NCBI GenBank assembly: GCA_903835185.1
Contig: CAILLX010000071.1
Location: 17,733-81,732, forward strand
Length of the DNA: 64,000 nucleotides
Reading direction: 5' to 3'
From: an uncultured bacterium
Lineage (GTDB): Bacteria > Cyanobacteriota > Vampirovibrionia > Obscuribacterales > Obscuribacteraceae
In this document: positions 1 to 8,488 of the stretch, one piece after another
Layout: every line of letters starts with the position of its first letter
Numbering within the stretch: the stretch's first letter is position 1
Translations under genes and position numbers: made by a program
The notes under the pieces: model-generated
What the model saw: the letters and a program-made list of their open reading frames with translations, nothing else
What the model was told of the DNA's origin: nothing
Database searches by the model: none

Positions 1-349
1 TGAGCTGATTTTGCAAATCCTGTTCGCTGGACAACAATCGTTCTAAAGATGCCAGCTCGCCAGGGATAGCACTGGAAAGCGCACGGTAACGTCGCGCAAA
101 GGCAGGTCCCTTGCCTGTCATAGCATAGCCAGCTAAAGCCACGTTGCTTTGATAAACATCCTGCATCAGGCTATTGGCAAGAGAGACAATGTCTTTAGAA
201 TGCTTGGCTCTGACTGCTTCTAATTCCGCCTTCTGCAGCAAGGTAGCCAGTGTAAAAACGAAGAGAAGCTCAAACAACAAAGGCACACACACCAGGATCA
301 GACCCTTATGCGATAGCTTAAGATTGGTGATAGCAAACTTCCGGACCAT
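1..349 (-). CDS. N-terminal part of a membrane sensor protein (CHASE3-like/histidine-kinase-type N-terminus), cut by the window edge
   Basis: Manual translation of the minus strand from ATG at 349 gives MVRKFAITNLKLSHKGLILVCVPLLFELLFVFTLATLLQKAELEAVRAKHSKDIVSLANSLMQDVYQSNVALAGYAMTGKG..., open to position 1: one TM segment followed by a helical CHASE3-like stretch. Not in the ORF track because it has no stop in the window. Confidence 0.55.
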   Translation of the reverse strand, partial: MVRKFAITNLKLSHKGLILVCVPLLFELLFVFTLATLLQKAELEAVRAKHSKDIVSLANSLMQDVYQSNVALAGYAMTGKGPAFARRYRALSSAIPGELASLERLLSSEQDLQNQL

Positions 350-441
350 GGCATTGACATCTCTTCTCGACGTGTCAATGCTAAAAGGATGTAGACTCGT
401 TGAACTGGTAATACTGAGGAGATCTCACTTCTGATTGAAAA

Positions 442-1728
442 ATGATGATGCAGTCTAAGAGTCTTTTACTCGATAACATCCGAGGATATCACAATATTCG
501 TATTTTGCAGACCAGCAGCTATCTCTTCTGTGCCTGCCTGTGTTTCCTAATTTCTCTTTGCTGGCTGGGGTCTGGACTGACGCTAGCGTTCTCCACGCCA
601 GATGCAGAAGAGCACATAAACATTGCCAGAAAGCTTGCAGCAATGCGCAGCTATAACGCTGCTGAAACAGCTCTTCTTGCTGGAATAGCAGAAACCAAAT
701 CAGGACAATCAGAAGGACTCGCTGCATGCTTAGACGAGCTGTCCGACCTGTACAAGATTGAAGGTAAGCTTGATAAAGCTGAAAAAACACTGAAAGTGTT
801 GATTGCTGTCTGGCAAAAGACATTGTGGGCTGAGCATCCTTATGTACTGGATGCAAGACACGAACTGGAAAAACTGTATTTGGAGCAGCACAAATTAACA
901 GAGGCCGCACTATTACTCAGGGAAGACATTGCAATCGATGAAAAGCTTTATGGCAAAGAAGATATCCAGACTGCCAAGGACATAACTCAGCTTGCTGACT
1001 GTTATGCCAAAGCTGACAGGTTCAAGGAAGCAATCCCGTTGTACAAGCAGCTTTTGTCTATTCAGAAGAACTTCTTCCACCCCGGAGATACACATATGTT
1101 AGGTACGATGTGCTCTCTTGCGAACATGTATCAAAACGCGAAAATGCTCGGCGAAGCCGAAACACTTTACAAGAAAGTCTTATCCATGCACGAACAGTAT
1201 CCTTGCCAAGACTACAAACAGAAGCTCGTAGCACAAATACGACTTGCTGACACATATTATGACGAGCAGAAGTATTCAGAAGCTGAGAAATTTTGGCACA
1301 ACCTTGTTAGCAGCTACACCAGCAAGGCCACGCCCTGTGACATGGGTAGAATCTGGTCCAAATACGCCATCTTCAATTTCCACAAATACTGGAGGCTCCG
1401 TGACGACTCAGTTGCTCGCTCACAGTGCCCAGGCATACTAGACATGGCAGACTTTGGATGCAGCAAAGCAGTACCTCTACTCAAGTGCTGCCCCCAGGAT
1501 GATTACTGGGTACTAGCGTCGACTATAGGCATATGGGCACAAGTCAAGGAAAAGAAAAATGAGCTCGCCAAGGCCATTGCCCTGGAACAACAGCTCTTAG
1601 CTTTGTGGAAACAACTACCCGACTCACCAGGAAAGAAATGGAACCTGCAGTTCGCTCCCCACGCTATAAAGGAGTGGACTGAGCGCTTGAAGAGCACAGG
1701 TTCTGCAGCGGAAGCATCACACCGGTAG
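442..1728 (+). CDS. TPR-repeat protein with N-terminal membrane/signal segment
   Basis: 428 aa ORF; repeated TPR-like helices (AAETALLAGIAE, EAIPLYKQLLSIQKNF, EAETLYKKVLSMHEQY, EAEKFWHNLVSSY). Confidence 0.75.
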   Translation: MMMQSKSLLLDNIRGYHNIRILQTSSYLFCACLCFLISLCWLGSGLTLAFSTPDAEEHINIARKLAAMRSYNAAETALLAGIAETKSGQSEGLAACLDELSDLYKIEGKLDKAEKTLKVLIAVWQKTLWAEHPYVLDARHELEKLYLEQHKLTEAALLLREDIAIDEKLYGKEDIQTAKDITQLADCYAKADRFKEAIPLYKQLLSIQKNFFHPGDTHMLGTMCSLANMYQNAKMLGEAETLYKKVLSMHEQYPCQDYKQKLVAQIRLADTYYDEQKYSEAEKFWHNLVSSYTSKATPCDMGRIWSKYAIFNFHKYWRLRDDSVARSQCPGILDMADFGCSKAVPLLKCCPQDDYWVLASTIGIWAQVKEKKNELAKAIALEQQLLALWKQLPDSPGKKWNLQFAPHAIKEWTERLKSTGSAAEASHR

Positions 1729-1760
1729 TCTGCAGTCACATGCCTCTATACAATACCGTT

Positions 1761-3029
1761 CTACAACTCCGCAGCAAGCTCGCTGAGTTCTTGCTTCAAC
1801 TCGCGCATGCTCTGGTATCGACGCGCTGGATCTTTCTCGAGAGTCTTTGTGATCAACATTTGGAGCCGCTCCGGATAGGCAACACCAGGGCGTACCTGCT
1901 GTAATGAAAAAGGTACTGCTGAGATGTGCTTAGCAAGCATCTCAGTAGGAGTATCGGCCACAAAAGGAAGATAACCAGTGACAAGCTCAAAAATGACACA
2001 CCCGAATGAGTAAATATCTGACCGCTCATCGCTCGGCCGACAGTCAGCCTGTTCAGGACTGATATAAGGCGGAGAACCGAGCGTCCGGCAGGTCGTATTT
2101 TCACTCTTGTCCGGTTCAGACAATTTGGCTAAGCCAAAGTCTAGTAACTTGGCAATCTGCTTGCCACCCTCCACCTGCTTGAGCATAATATTGCTCGACT
2201 TGACGTCCCCATGAAGTATGCCATTCTCATGAGCATAAGCCAGTCCATTGGCCGCCTGGATCAGTAGATCGAGAGCAGGGCGCAACGGCATAAAATCTTG
2301 CTCTTCTATCACTTCATCAAGATTCTTACCTTCAATAAATTCCATAACCATAAATGGTCTGCGATTTTCAGTCAGTCCGAAGTCATAAACATTAACTATG
2401 TATAGGTGCTCAAGCCGGCTCAGAGCAAGAGCCTCTTTTTGGAACTGGACTATGGAATGCTCGTGAATATTTGTCGGCCGGAGCATCTTGATGGCCACCA
2501 AACGTTGCAAATATGGATGTCTGGCTTTGAACACTTGCGCCATACCACCTTCGCCCAGCAACTGGAGAAACTCATAGCTGCTTGCCAATCTGGTCCCTAA
2601 GAGATTTCCCTGCCTCAAGAGATCTTCATTGCCGCTGCCGAGAGCCCTTGGCGCTGCTGATCTGGAAGCAGCGGTTCTCAAAACAGCCCTAATACGTGCA
2701 CTCAACTCGGTCATATGAAACGGCTTGGTCAGATAATCGTTTGCTCCTGAGTCAAGCCCAAGCTCTTTGTCTGCAATAGAAGAATGTCCAGTCAGCAGAA
2801 TAACCGGGGTACCGCCGCCGGCAGACCTGTGGGCAGCCAGAATGTTTACGCCACTGCCATCGGGAAGATCCCAGTCAAGAACAGCAAGATCGTAAGAGTT
2901 GGTATTAATAAGTTTTTGCCCATCCACAGCAGTGTTGGCTACTCGAACTGTATAGCCACCCTCTGCCAGGGCATCTTCAACCATGCCTGCCAACAAGACG
3001 TCATCATCAACTAATGTGGAGCTCCACAT
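1761..3029 (-). CDS. Response-regulator receiver domain fused to Ser/Thr protein kinase; N-terminus replaced by mobile-element sequence
   Basis: LVDDDVLLAGMVEDAL...AVLDWDLPDGSG...LLTGH...YLTKPF receiver motifs; kinase LGEGGMAQVFKARH, VAIKML, HGDVKSSNIML (HRD replaced by HGD), LDFGLAKL. Start codon lies in the 16-bp palindrome next to the RIT-like element. Confidence 0.85.
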   Translation of the reverse strand: MWSSTLVDDDVLLAGMVEDALAEGGYTVRVANTAVDGQKLINTNSYDLAVLDWDLPDGSGVNILAAHRSAGGGTPVILLTGHSSIADKELGLDSGANDYLTKPFHMTELSARIRAVLRTAASRSAAPRALGSGNEDLLRQGNLLGTRLASSYEFLQLLGEGGMAQVFKARHPYLQRLVAIKMLRPTNIHEHSIVQFQKEALALSRLEHLYIVNVYDFGLTENRRPFMVMEFIEGKNLDEVIEEQDFMPLRPALDLLIQAANGLAYAHENGILHGDVKSSNIMLKQVEGGKQIAKLLDFGLAKLSEPDKSENTTCRTLGSPPYISPEQADCRPSDERSDIYSFGCVIFELVTGYLPFVADTPTEMLAKHISAVPFSLQQVRPGVAYPERLQMLITKTLEKDPARRYQSMRELKQELSELAAEL

Positions 3030-3037
3030 TAGTTGAT
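3006..3037. repeat. Perfect 32-bp palindrome at left junction of the RIT-like element
   Basis: ATCAACTAATGTGGAGCTCCACATTAGTTGAT is its own reverse complement. Confidence 0.95.
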
Positions 3038-3133
3038 TAATGTTCAGTCTTCAGTAATGTGAAGTCCGCTTGCTGGAAATGGACTGCAGGCTCGGCCGGC
3101 CTTGTCAAGGCTTCACATTAATAACATCATCGG

Positions 3134-4414
3134 ATGATGAATCCTGCTTCTGCTAAAGAGGTGAATCCGATGCTAAATGATCTTTTTGACGAGGTCTACA
3201 AACAGTACCGCTCCCTTCCGTTGCTCGGTTCGGTCCTGGACGATTTTGATGACTGGCTCGGAGAGCAAGGGTACGCGCTTGGTACCCGACAGAATCACAT
3301 CACGCACTGCGCGCACATTGAAGACTACTTTTGGAAACGGGGAGTACGCAGAATCGCTGAGCTGTCAACGGAGAAATTCGGCACGTGCCGGCGGTACTTT
3401 AAACTCCGGACAGGTCGAAGTGATTATGGTGTTGCGTGCCTGCATCGTTACCTCCAGGAACGCCAGCTGTTATCAGCAAGGGACGTGTCCCAGCCGGTAA
3501 GCATTATTGATGAGTTTCTCATTGGATATCGGGAATATTTGGTCGAAGTCAGGGGATTTTCTCCGAGCACGGTCCAAGCACATTGCCAAAGCGTCTTGGA
3601 GTTCCTGCGGCTCGCAAAAAAGGACAATTCGGAATTCCAGCTGCATGATTTGGATCGAGGGCACATTGAAAAGTTTATTATCAAGGTCGGTCGAAGAGTT
3701 GGACGGGGGACCCTGCAACACGCGGTTGCTCATGTACGCGGACTGCTTCGTTATCTCTGCATGCTTGGGAAGGTGCCAGCGGGATTGGACTCTCAAGTCG
3801 ATACTCCTCGTGTCTATCGCCAGGAACAATTGCCCAAATCGCTGCCGTGGGATGTTGTCTGCGCCTTTGTAGAATCGATTGACCGTTCCGATGCTCAAGG
3901 GCTGCGCGATTATGCGATGTGCTTGCTGATTGCAAAATATGGGCTGCGCGCCTCTGATGTCGCAGGGCTGAAGCTTGAGGATATCAATTGGCGCGCAGCC
4001 GAGCTGCACTTCAATCAGCGCAAGACAGGATACCCGCTGATACTGCCACTGTTTGACCGGGTTGGCGAGGCGCTGGTTGCCTACCTGCGCGATGGTCGGC
4101 CGTCTTCAAAACACCGCGAAGTGTTCCTGACATTGCGTGCGCCCATCTCGCCAGTGACAATTCACACCATTGGTCCTGCCTTTCGAGAGCGAGTAAGGCG
4201 GGGAGACTTGCCGATCCCATTTGAGGGTGTTCATTGTCTCAGACACTCCTATGCAATGCATCTATTACGCAGCGGCATGCCACTCAAAGCCATTGGAGAC
4301 GTGCTTGGTCATCGCAGTACCGAAGCCACTTGTGTGTATATCAGACTCAACGTAGACGAGCTGCGAGATGTAGGTCTGCCACTGCCCACTCCTTGCCACG
4401 AGGAGGTTTGCTGA
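3134..4414 (+). CDS. Tyrosine recombinase, first of trio
   Basis: C-terminal catalytic motifs KYGLRASDV, HCLRHSYAMHLLRSG, LGHRSTEATCVYI; N-terminal SAM-like core-binding domain. Confidence 0.9.
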   Translation: MMNPASAKEVNPMLNDLFDEVYKQYRSLPLLGSVLDDFDDWLGEQGYALGTRQNHITHCAHIEDYFWKRGVRRIAELSTEKFGTCRRYFKLRTGRSDYGVACLHRYLQERQLLSARDVSQPVSIIDEFLIGYREYLVEVRGFSPSTVQAHCQSVLEFLRLAKKDNSEFQLHDLDRGHIEKFIIKVGRRVGRGTLQHAVAHVRGLLRYLCMLGKVPAGLDSQVDTPRVYRQEQLPKSLPWDVVCAFVESIDRSDAQGLRDYAMCLLIAKYGLRASDVAGLKLEDINWRAAELHFNQRKTGYPLILPLFDRVGEALVAYLRDGRPSSKHREVFLTLRAPISPVTIHTIGPAFRERVRRGDLPIPFEGVHCLRHSYAMHLLRSGMPLKAIGDVLGHRSTEATCVYIRLNVDELRDVGLPLPTPCHEEVC

Positions 4415-5391
4415 TGAACAAGACAATCAATCTTTCCCCTACGATTCGTAATTATTTAACCCTAAAACGGGCTCTGGGCCGTGAGTATGCCCACGAGGAG
4501 TGGGTGCTTGAATCGTTGAACACATTTCTCCAGGCTTGCAAAGCTGAAGAACTCACAAATGCCTGGTTTGAATGCTGGTGCCAAGGCTTTTCACAATTGA
4601 CTCCAACTGTTCGACGCGGTCGCATGCGGGTTGTGCGAAACTTCTGTCTGTATCGCAGCCGGACACAGCCGGGATGCTATATGCCGGATCTGCACCTGTT
4701 CCCGGCACCGAATCAGCCCACTCGCCCGTACATCTATACTGGGTCTCAGATTGCAAGCTTGCTAAAGGCAGCGGACCAATTGACAGCGCAATCATTGTTT
4801 CCGCTACGCCCGCAAGTTTATCGGCTCGCGATCGTTCTGCTGTATACGGCAGGGCTACGACGCGGGGAGTTGGTGCGTCTGCTGCTCAGCGATTACATTA
4901 GGACAGAGCGGACGTTGCACGTCCGGGAATCGAAGTTCCACAAATCACGGTATGTGCCGCTGTCAGCGGACGCCTGCGCCGAATTGGAGACTTACCTCGC
5001 TAGACGCCGCGCGCTCCGGTTGCCGATGCAGCCTGATTCATCACTTCTTTGGAACGCATACTGTGGTGGCGGACCATATACCGGCGCCGGGCTGGCACAA
5101 GGTATTCGTGAGCTGCTGCGTGCCGCAAATGTACGCAGGCAGGATGGATCAATACCCAGGGTGCATGACCTTCGCTTCACGTTCGCGGTCCATGCGCTGG
5201 TGCGGTGGTACCGTGCTGGAGTCAATGTTCAAAACAAGCTCCCAATGCTGGCCGCTTACATGGGCCATGTATCGATCGTCTCCACAGAATATTACCTGCC
5301 ATTTGTACCTGAGCTCAGCACTGAAGCGAGCAGCCAGTTCTGCAAGCAGTATGGGGCTGCCGTACAACCGCTTACGGAGGACCGTCCATGA
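4414..5391 (+). CDS. Tyrosine recombinase, second of trio
   Basis: Start ATG overlaps the upstream stop (TGATG); motifs TAGLRRGELVRL, HDLRFTFAVHAL, MGHVSIVSTEYYL. The track ORF from 4234 is an over-extended start. Confidence 0.88.
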   Translation: MNKTINLSPTIRNYLTLKRALGREYAHEEWVLESLNTFLQACKAEELTNAWFECWCQGFSQLTPTVRRGRMRVVRNFCLYRSRTQPGCYMPDLHLFPAPNQPTRPYIYTGSQIASLLKAADQLTAQSLFPLRPQVYRLAIVLLYTAGLRRGELVRLLLSDYIRTERTLHVRESKFHKSRYVPLSADACAELETYLARRRALRLPMQPDSSLLWNAYCGGGPYTGAGLAQGIRELLRAANVRRQDGSIPRVHDLRFTFAVHALVRWYRAGVNVQNKLPMLAAYMGHVSIVSTEYYLPFVPELSTEASSQFCKQYGAAVQPLTEDRP

Positions 5392-6401
5392 AGAAAGTGC
5401 CTCCTCCCAATGCTTTAGCTCGTGCAATCCAAGCGTTCTTTACTGAGTACCTACCGGAGCTTCGTGGCGTCAGTCCGCACACAGTGTGCAGTTACCGCGA
5501 CACACTCGTTCTGCTTCTGCGGTTCATTGCCGAAACACAGAAGGTTGCGGTAGTCTCGCTTGAGCTGGAGAATATCAAGCCTGAGGCAGTTCTCGCGTTC
5601 TTGAACTACTTGGAGACTGATCGCAAAAACACTACGTCGTCTCGCAATGTGCGGCTGGCTGGTATCCATGCCTTCTTTCGATACGTAGCCATTCACGCTC
5701 CAGAGCGTATTGAGCAAGCACAACGGATTCTTGGGATACCTTTCAAGCGGACCGGAAGCCGCCCGATTGATTATCTCGAATACGATGAGATTTGTGCCGT
5801 GCTCGGTTGTGTTGACAGGACGGCTACAGATGGCTTACGCGATTACGCCTTACTTGCCGTGATGTTTAACACCGGCGCGCGAGTCCAAGAGATTGTGGAT
5901 TTAAATGTCAACGATTTGCAGCTGGAGAAACCCTCCCAATTAAAGCTCCGCGGCAAAGGAAACAAAACGCGGGTATGTCCACTGTGGCCTCAGACTGCTC
6001 ATGTATTGAGCCAGTTTCTGTCGCAACGAGAGCCCAGCAAACATTCCAACGCTGTCTTCTGCAACTATCGAGGAGAGAGGCTTAGCCGCTTTGGGATTCG
6101 ATATGTGCTTCGGAAGTACTGGCAGTTGGCTGCCGACAACTTGCCATCGCTGGCTCAGAAGCGCCTGCATCCACACAGCATGCGACATTCCTGCTCCATG
6201 CACTTGTTGAAGTCAGGAGTCGATCTGGCAAGCATCTCCCATTGGCTTGGCCACGCCAGTATCAATACCACTAATCGATATGCAATGGCAGACCTCGATA
6301 TGAAGAGACACACCATTTCCCAAGCGCGAGTTGCGCCAGAGGTGGTCCCGAAATCCTGGCGCAAGCCTGCCTCGGTAATCGCATGGCTTGAGTCACTGTA
6401 G
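5388..6401 (+). CDS. Tyrosine recombinase, third of trio
   Basis: ATGA overlap with upstream ORF; motifs NTGARVQEIVDL, HPHSMRHSCSMHLLKSG, LGHASINTTNRYA. Confidence 0.9.
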   Translation: MKKVPPPNALARAIQAFFTEYLPELRGVSPHTVCSYRDTLVLLLRFIAETQKVAVVSLELENIKPEAVLAFLNYLETDRKNTTSSRNVRLAGIHAFFRYVAIHAPERIEQAQRILGIPFKRTGSRPIDYLEYDEICAVLGCVDRTATDGLRDYALLAVMFNTGARVQEIVDLNVNDLQLEKPSQLKLRGKGNKTRVCPLWPQTAHVLSQFLSQREPSKHSNAVFCNYRGERLSRFGIRYVLRKYWQLAADNLPSLAQKRLHPHSMRHSCSMHLLKSGVDLASISHWLGHASINTTNRYAMADLDMKRHTISQARVAPEVVPKSWRKPASVIAWLESL

Positions 6402-6503
6402 GCTGCCAGTCATACCTCCAGTAATGTGGAGCAAAATTCAATAGCCGGTCAGCGTGATGCGCTAAAGTATTGGCGGCTTCACATTACTGAAGACTGAACA
6501 TTA

Positions 6504-6527
6504 ATCAACTATTAGGATTTCTGTCAT
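6504..6527 (-). pseudogene. Displaced native 5' end of the receiver-kinase gene (MTEILIVD)
   Basis: Minus strand from 6527: ATG ACA GAA ATC CTA ATA GTT GAT then TAA inside the element; joined to GAT GAC GTC TTG at the left junction it gives MTEILIVDDDVLLAGM. Confidence 0.8.
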
Positions 6528-6684
6528 CTGACTTATTAAGGACTACCAGGAAATAATCTGCAAAAGCCTGCACTCAATTGGCATTGAGAAATCATTAGCG
6601 AAAGCCGACATTAAAGAGATAGTATCAGTCCAGAGCAACAACCCGCGCGGGACTTGACAATCAATTATCTGCGGATCGAAAAAA

Positions 6685-6755
<71 letters not shown>

Positions 6756-6882
6756 AGACCTAGTCAATCCCAGGTTAAATCGTATTCTGTGAACTCTTGG
6801 TTTGTCAACGTAATCCGGCTGGATATAACGGTTCTTAGAGTTCAATACTACACACCGGTCAAAAAAAGCTGCCAGCGCTGTT

Positions 6883-8388
6883 TTATGACGGATTGACTCC
6901 GTCGCCTGGAAGCTCTTCCACCGGAACCTTAATTATGCGGGCTTTCCCTTCGTGCTCAATCTTGAGTCTTAACAACTCACCAAGTGCGTGAGAACGAACC
7001 GCCTCGCTGACATCGTCAGAACGGACTACTGAACGATCGTCTGCTTCTACTATAAGATCCCCAGGAAAGACTCCGGCACGGAATGCTGGGCTTCTTGGGT
7101 ACACCGTTCTTACCAGAACACCTTTGCTCCCCGGCTGTAATCCTTCAGCCTGCCTGACACTTTCATCAAGATCAGCCATGACGATACCGATAAACGGGTG
7201 TGAGCATGTGTGGTAGCGAATGAGTCTGTCAGCAACTTCTTCTGCCAACCCGCACGGGATAGCAAAGCCGATATTTTGAGCATGCCCATGTATGAAAGTG
7301 TTAATTCCAATCACTTCACCTTTCAAGTTGACAAGTGGACCACCCGAATTACCTGGGTTAATGGCAGCATCTGTCTGGATAAACCTGACTGCACCAGAAC
7401 GTGCCCCAAACGTACTCAAACCTTTAGCCTCGCGATTAAGAGCGCTGACAATGCCAAGAGTCACTGAGTGATCAAGCCCGAGCGGGCTGCCAACTGCCAG
7501 CACCCAGTCGCCTGGACGTATGCGCTCCACTGACCCAAATTTAATAGTCTGTAACCCTTGAGCTTCTATTTTCAGCACAGCCAGATCAGAAAAGTTGTCT
7601 TGCCCAACTACTTCAGCTGGGTAAATTCGTCCACCCTGCAATGTGACATTAATTCTGCCAGCACCATCTATGACGTGATTACTGGTAAGAATCACTCCGT
7701 CTGGTCGCAAAACGACTCCAGAGCCAGTTTTGCGCGTGGCGTTGCCACCTTCTTGTCCTTCCGGGGAAGCCCGCCAGTCCTGACCCCTTTTTGTCCGTCC
7801 AGACTGGCGTGGCGAATCACTATCAAATAAGACCTCCACATTGACTACCCCTTGCGCAACAGAGGCAGCAACGTCAGCCAGAGTGTCCGGTCCAAGAAAA
7901 GTAAGTCCACCCCAGGAACGAGTTTGCGTCTGCACAGGAGTGGCAAGGTGTGAAGTCTGCTCCTCAGCTAGAGCTTTGTCACAACAACATATTGCCACAA
8001 CTAGTAGTGCGTTTCCAAAGTATCGATACAATCGGACCGTTCGTAGGGGCGCATTGCATGCGCCCGGGCGGATACAATCCGCCCCTACAGGTGTCGCGTT
8101 ATTGAGGAAACGCGCTACTAATAAGTGCGCCCAAATGGGTAAACATTCGGTTGGGACCCGTAAAATCAATCCGGAAGCTGCCCTGGTCCACCGAATACAT
8201 ACCAAAATGGGAAAAAACCAGTTCGCCAAGCGGCGGAAGGCGACGAAACCCGACATGCCCCAGCGAGGCAACGGCGGCGTTGAGCCGTCGGCCGCCGAGC
8301 GTCTTGACGAGCGGAGGAGCCGACGGAGGAAGGCGACGGAGCGATTATAAAAGAATGTCAAGCTATCCTCTCCCCTCATTGTGCTCAT
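6883..8388 (-). CDS. HtrA/DegP-type trypsin-like serine protease with PDZ domain; start uncertain
   Basis: TSNHVIDGA (His), SDLAVLKI (Asp), GNSGGPLVN (Ser), C-terminal PDZ-like region. The first about 120 codons are translated from repeat sequence; a TTG at 8031 (LYRYFGNALLVVAICCCDKALA) is an alternative start. Confidence 0.85.
   Translation of the reverse strand: MSTMRGEDSLTFFYNRSVAFLRRLLRSSRRSAADGSTPPLPRWGMSGFVAFRRLANWFFPILVCIRWTRAASGLILRVPTECLPIWAHLLVARFLNNATPVGADCIRPGACNAPLRTVRLYRYFGNALLVVAICCCDKALAEEQTSHLATPVQTQTRSWGGLTFLGPDTLADVAASVAQGVVNVEVLFDSDSPRQSGRTKRGQDWRASPEGQEGGNATRKTGSGVVLRPDGVILTSNHVIDGAGRINVTLQGGRIYPAEVVGQDNFSDLAVLKIEAQGLQTIKFGSVERIRPGDWVLAVGSPLGLDHSVTLGIVSALNREAKGLSTFGARSGAVRFIQTDAAINPGNSGGPLVNLKGEVIGINTFIHGHAQNIGFAIPCGLAEEVADRLIRYHTCSHPFIGIVMADLDESVRQAEGLQPGSKGVLVRTVYPRSPAFRAGVFPGDLIVEADDRSVVRSDDVSEAVRSHALGELLRLKIEHEGKARIIKVPVEELPGDGVNPS
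8002..8120. repeat. MITE-like element containing a GTAGGGGCG palindrome
   Basis: Imperfect terminal inverted repeats TAGTAGTGCGTTTCC (8002-8016) and GGAAACGCGCTACTA (8106-8120) flank GTAGGGGCGCATTGCATGCGCCCGGGCGGATACAATCCGCCCCTAC (8043-8088). Confidence 0.7.
8298..8343. repeat. GC-rich dispersed repeat (AGCGTCTTGnCG-CGGAGGAG-CGACGGAGCG family)
   Basis: AGCGTCTTGACGAGCGGAGGAGCCGACGGAGGAAGGCGACGGAGCG resembles AGCGTCTTGCCGCGCGGAGGAGGCGGCTACGCCGCCGACGGAGCGC at 18401-18446. Confidence 0.5.
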
Positions 8389-8488
8389 ATCTTAGAGTTT
8401 GCGCCACAATACAATAGTTGCAGAATCAATCATTAGGATAATAACGCCAGCTCCATTTATAGTTAATTTGTAGATAGCCAGGTATGAA

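Larger units (their letters stand above)
3030..6511. mobile_element. RIT-like element (recombinase in trio): three consecutive tyrosine recombinases with 35-bp terminal inverted repeats
   Basis: Perfect IR TAGTTGATTAATGTTCAGTCTTCAGTAATGTGAAG at 3030-3064 and its reverse complement at 6477-6511; three overlapping integrase ORFs (TGATG and ATGA junctions). Confidence 0.88.

Noticed and set aside
455-1739. Minus-strand ORFs within the TPR gene
   Set aside because: Shadow ORFs opposite a well-supported coding frame.
3103-3108. Outward -35-like TTGACA (minus strand) in the RIT left end as a promoter for the kinase gene
   Set aside because: No convincing -10 hexamer at the right spacing; left as something to test by RACE and not called.
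4234-4413. N-terminal extension of the second recombinase (track ORF starts at 4234)
   Set aside because: Overlaps the catalytic end of the first recombinase; ATG at 4414 with GAGGAGG upstream is the natural start.
7841-8417. Plus-strand ORFs antisense to the htrA 5' region (169 and 88 aa)
   Set aside because: Composed of the MITE and GC-rich repeat on the opposite strand; Arg/Pro-rich with no recognisable domain.
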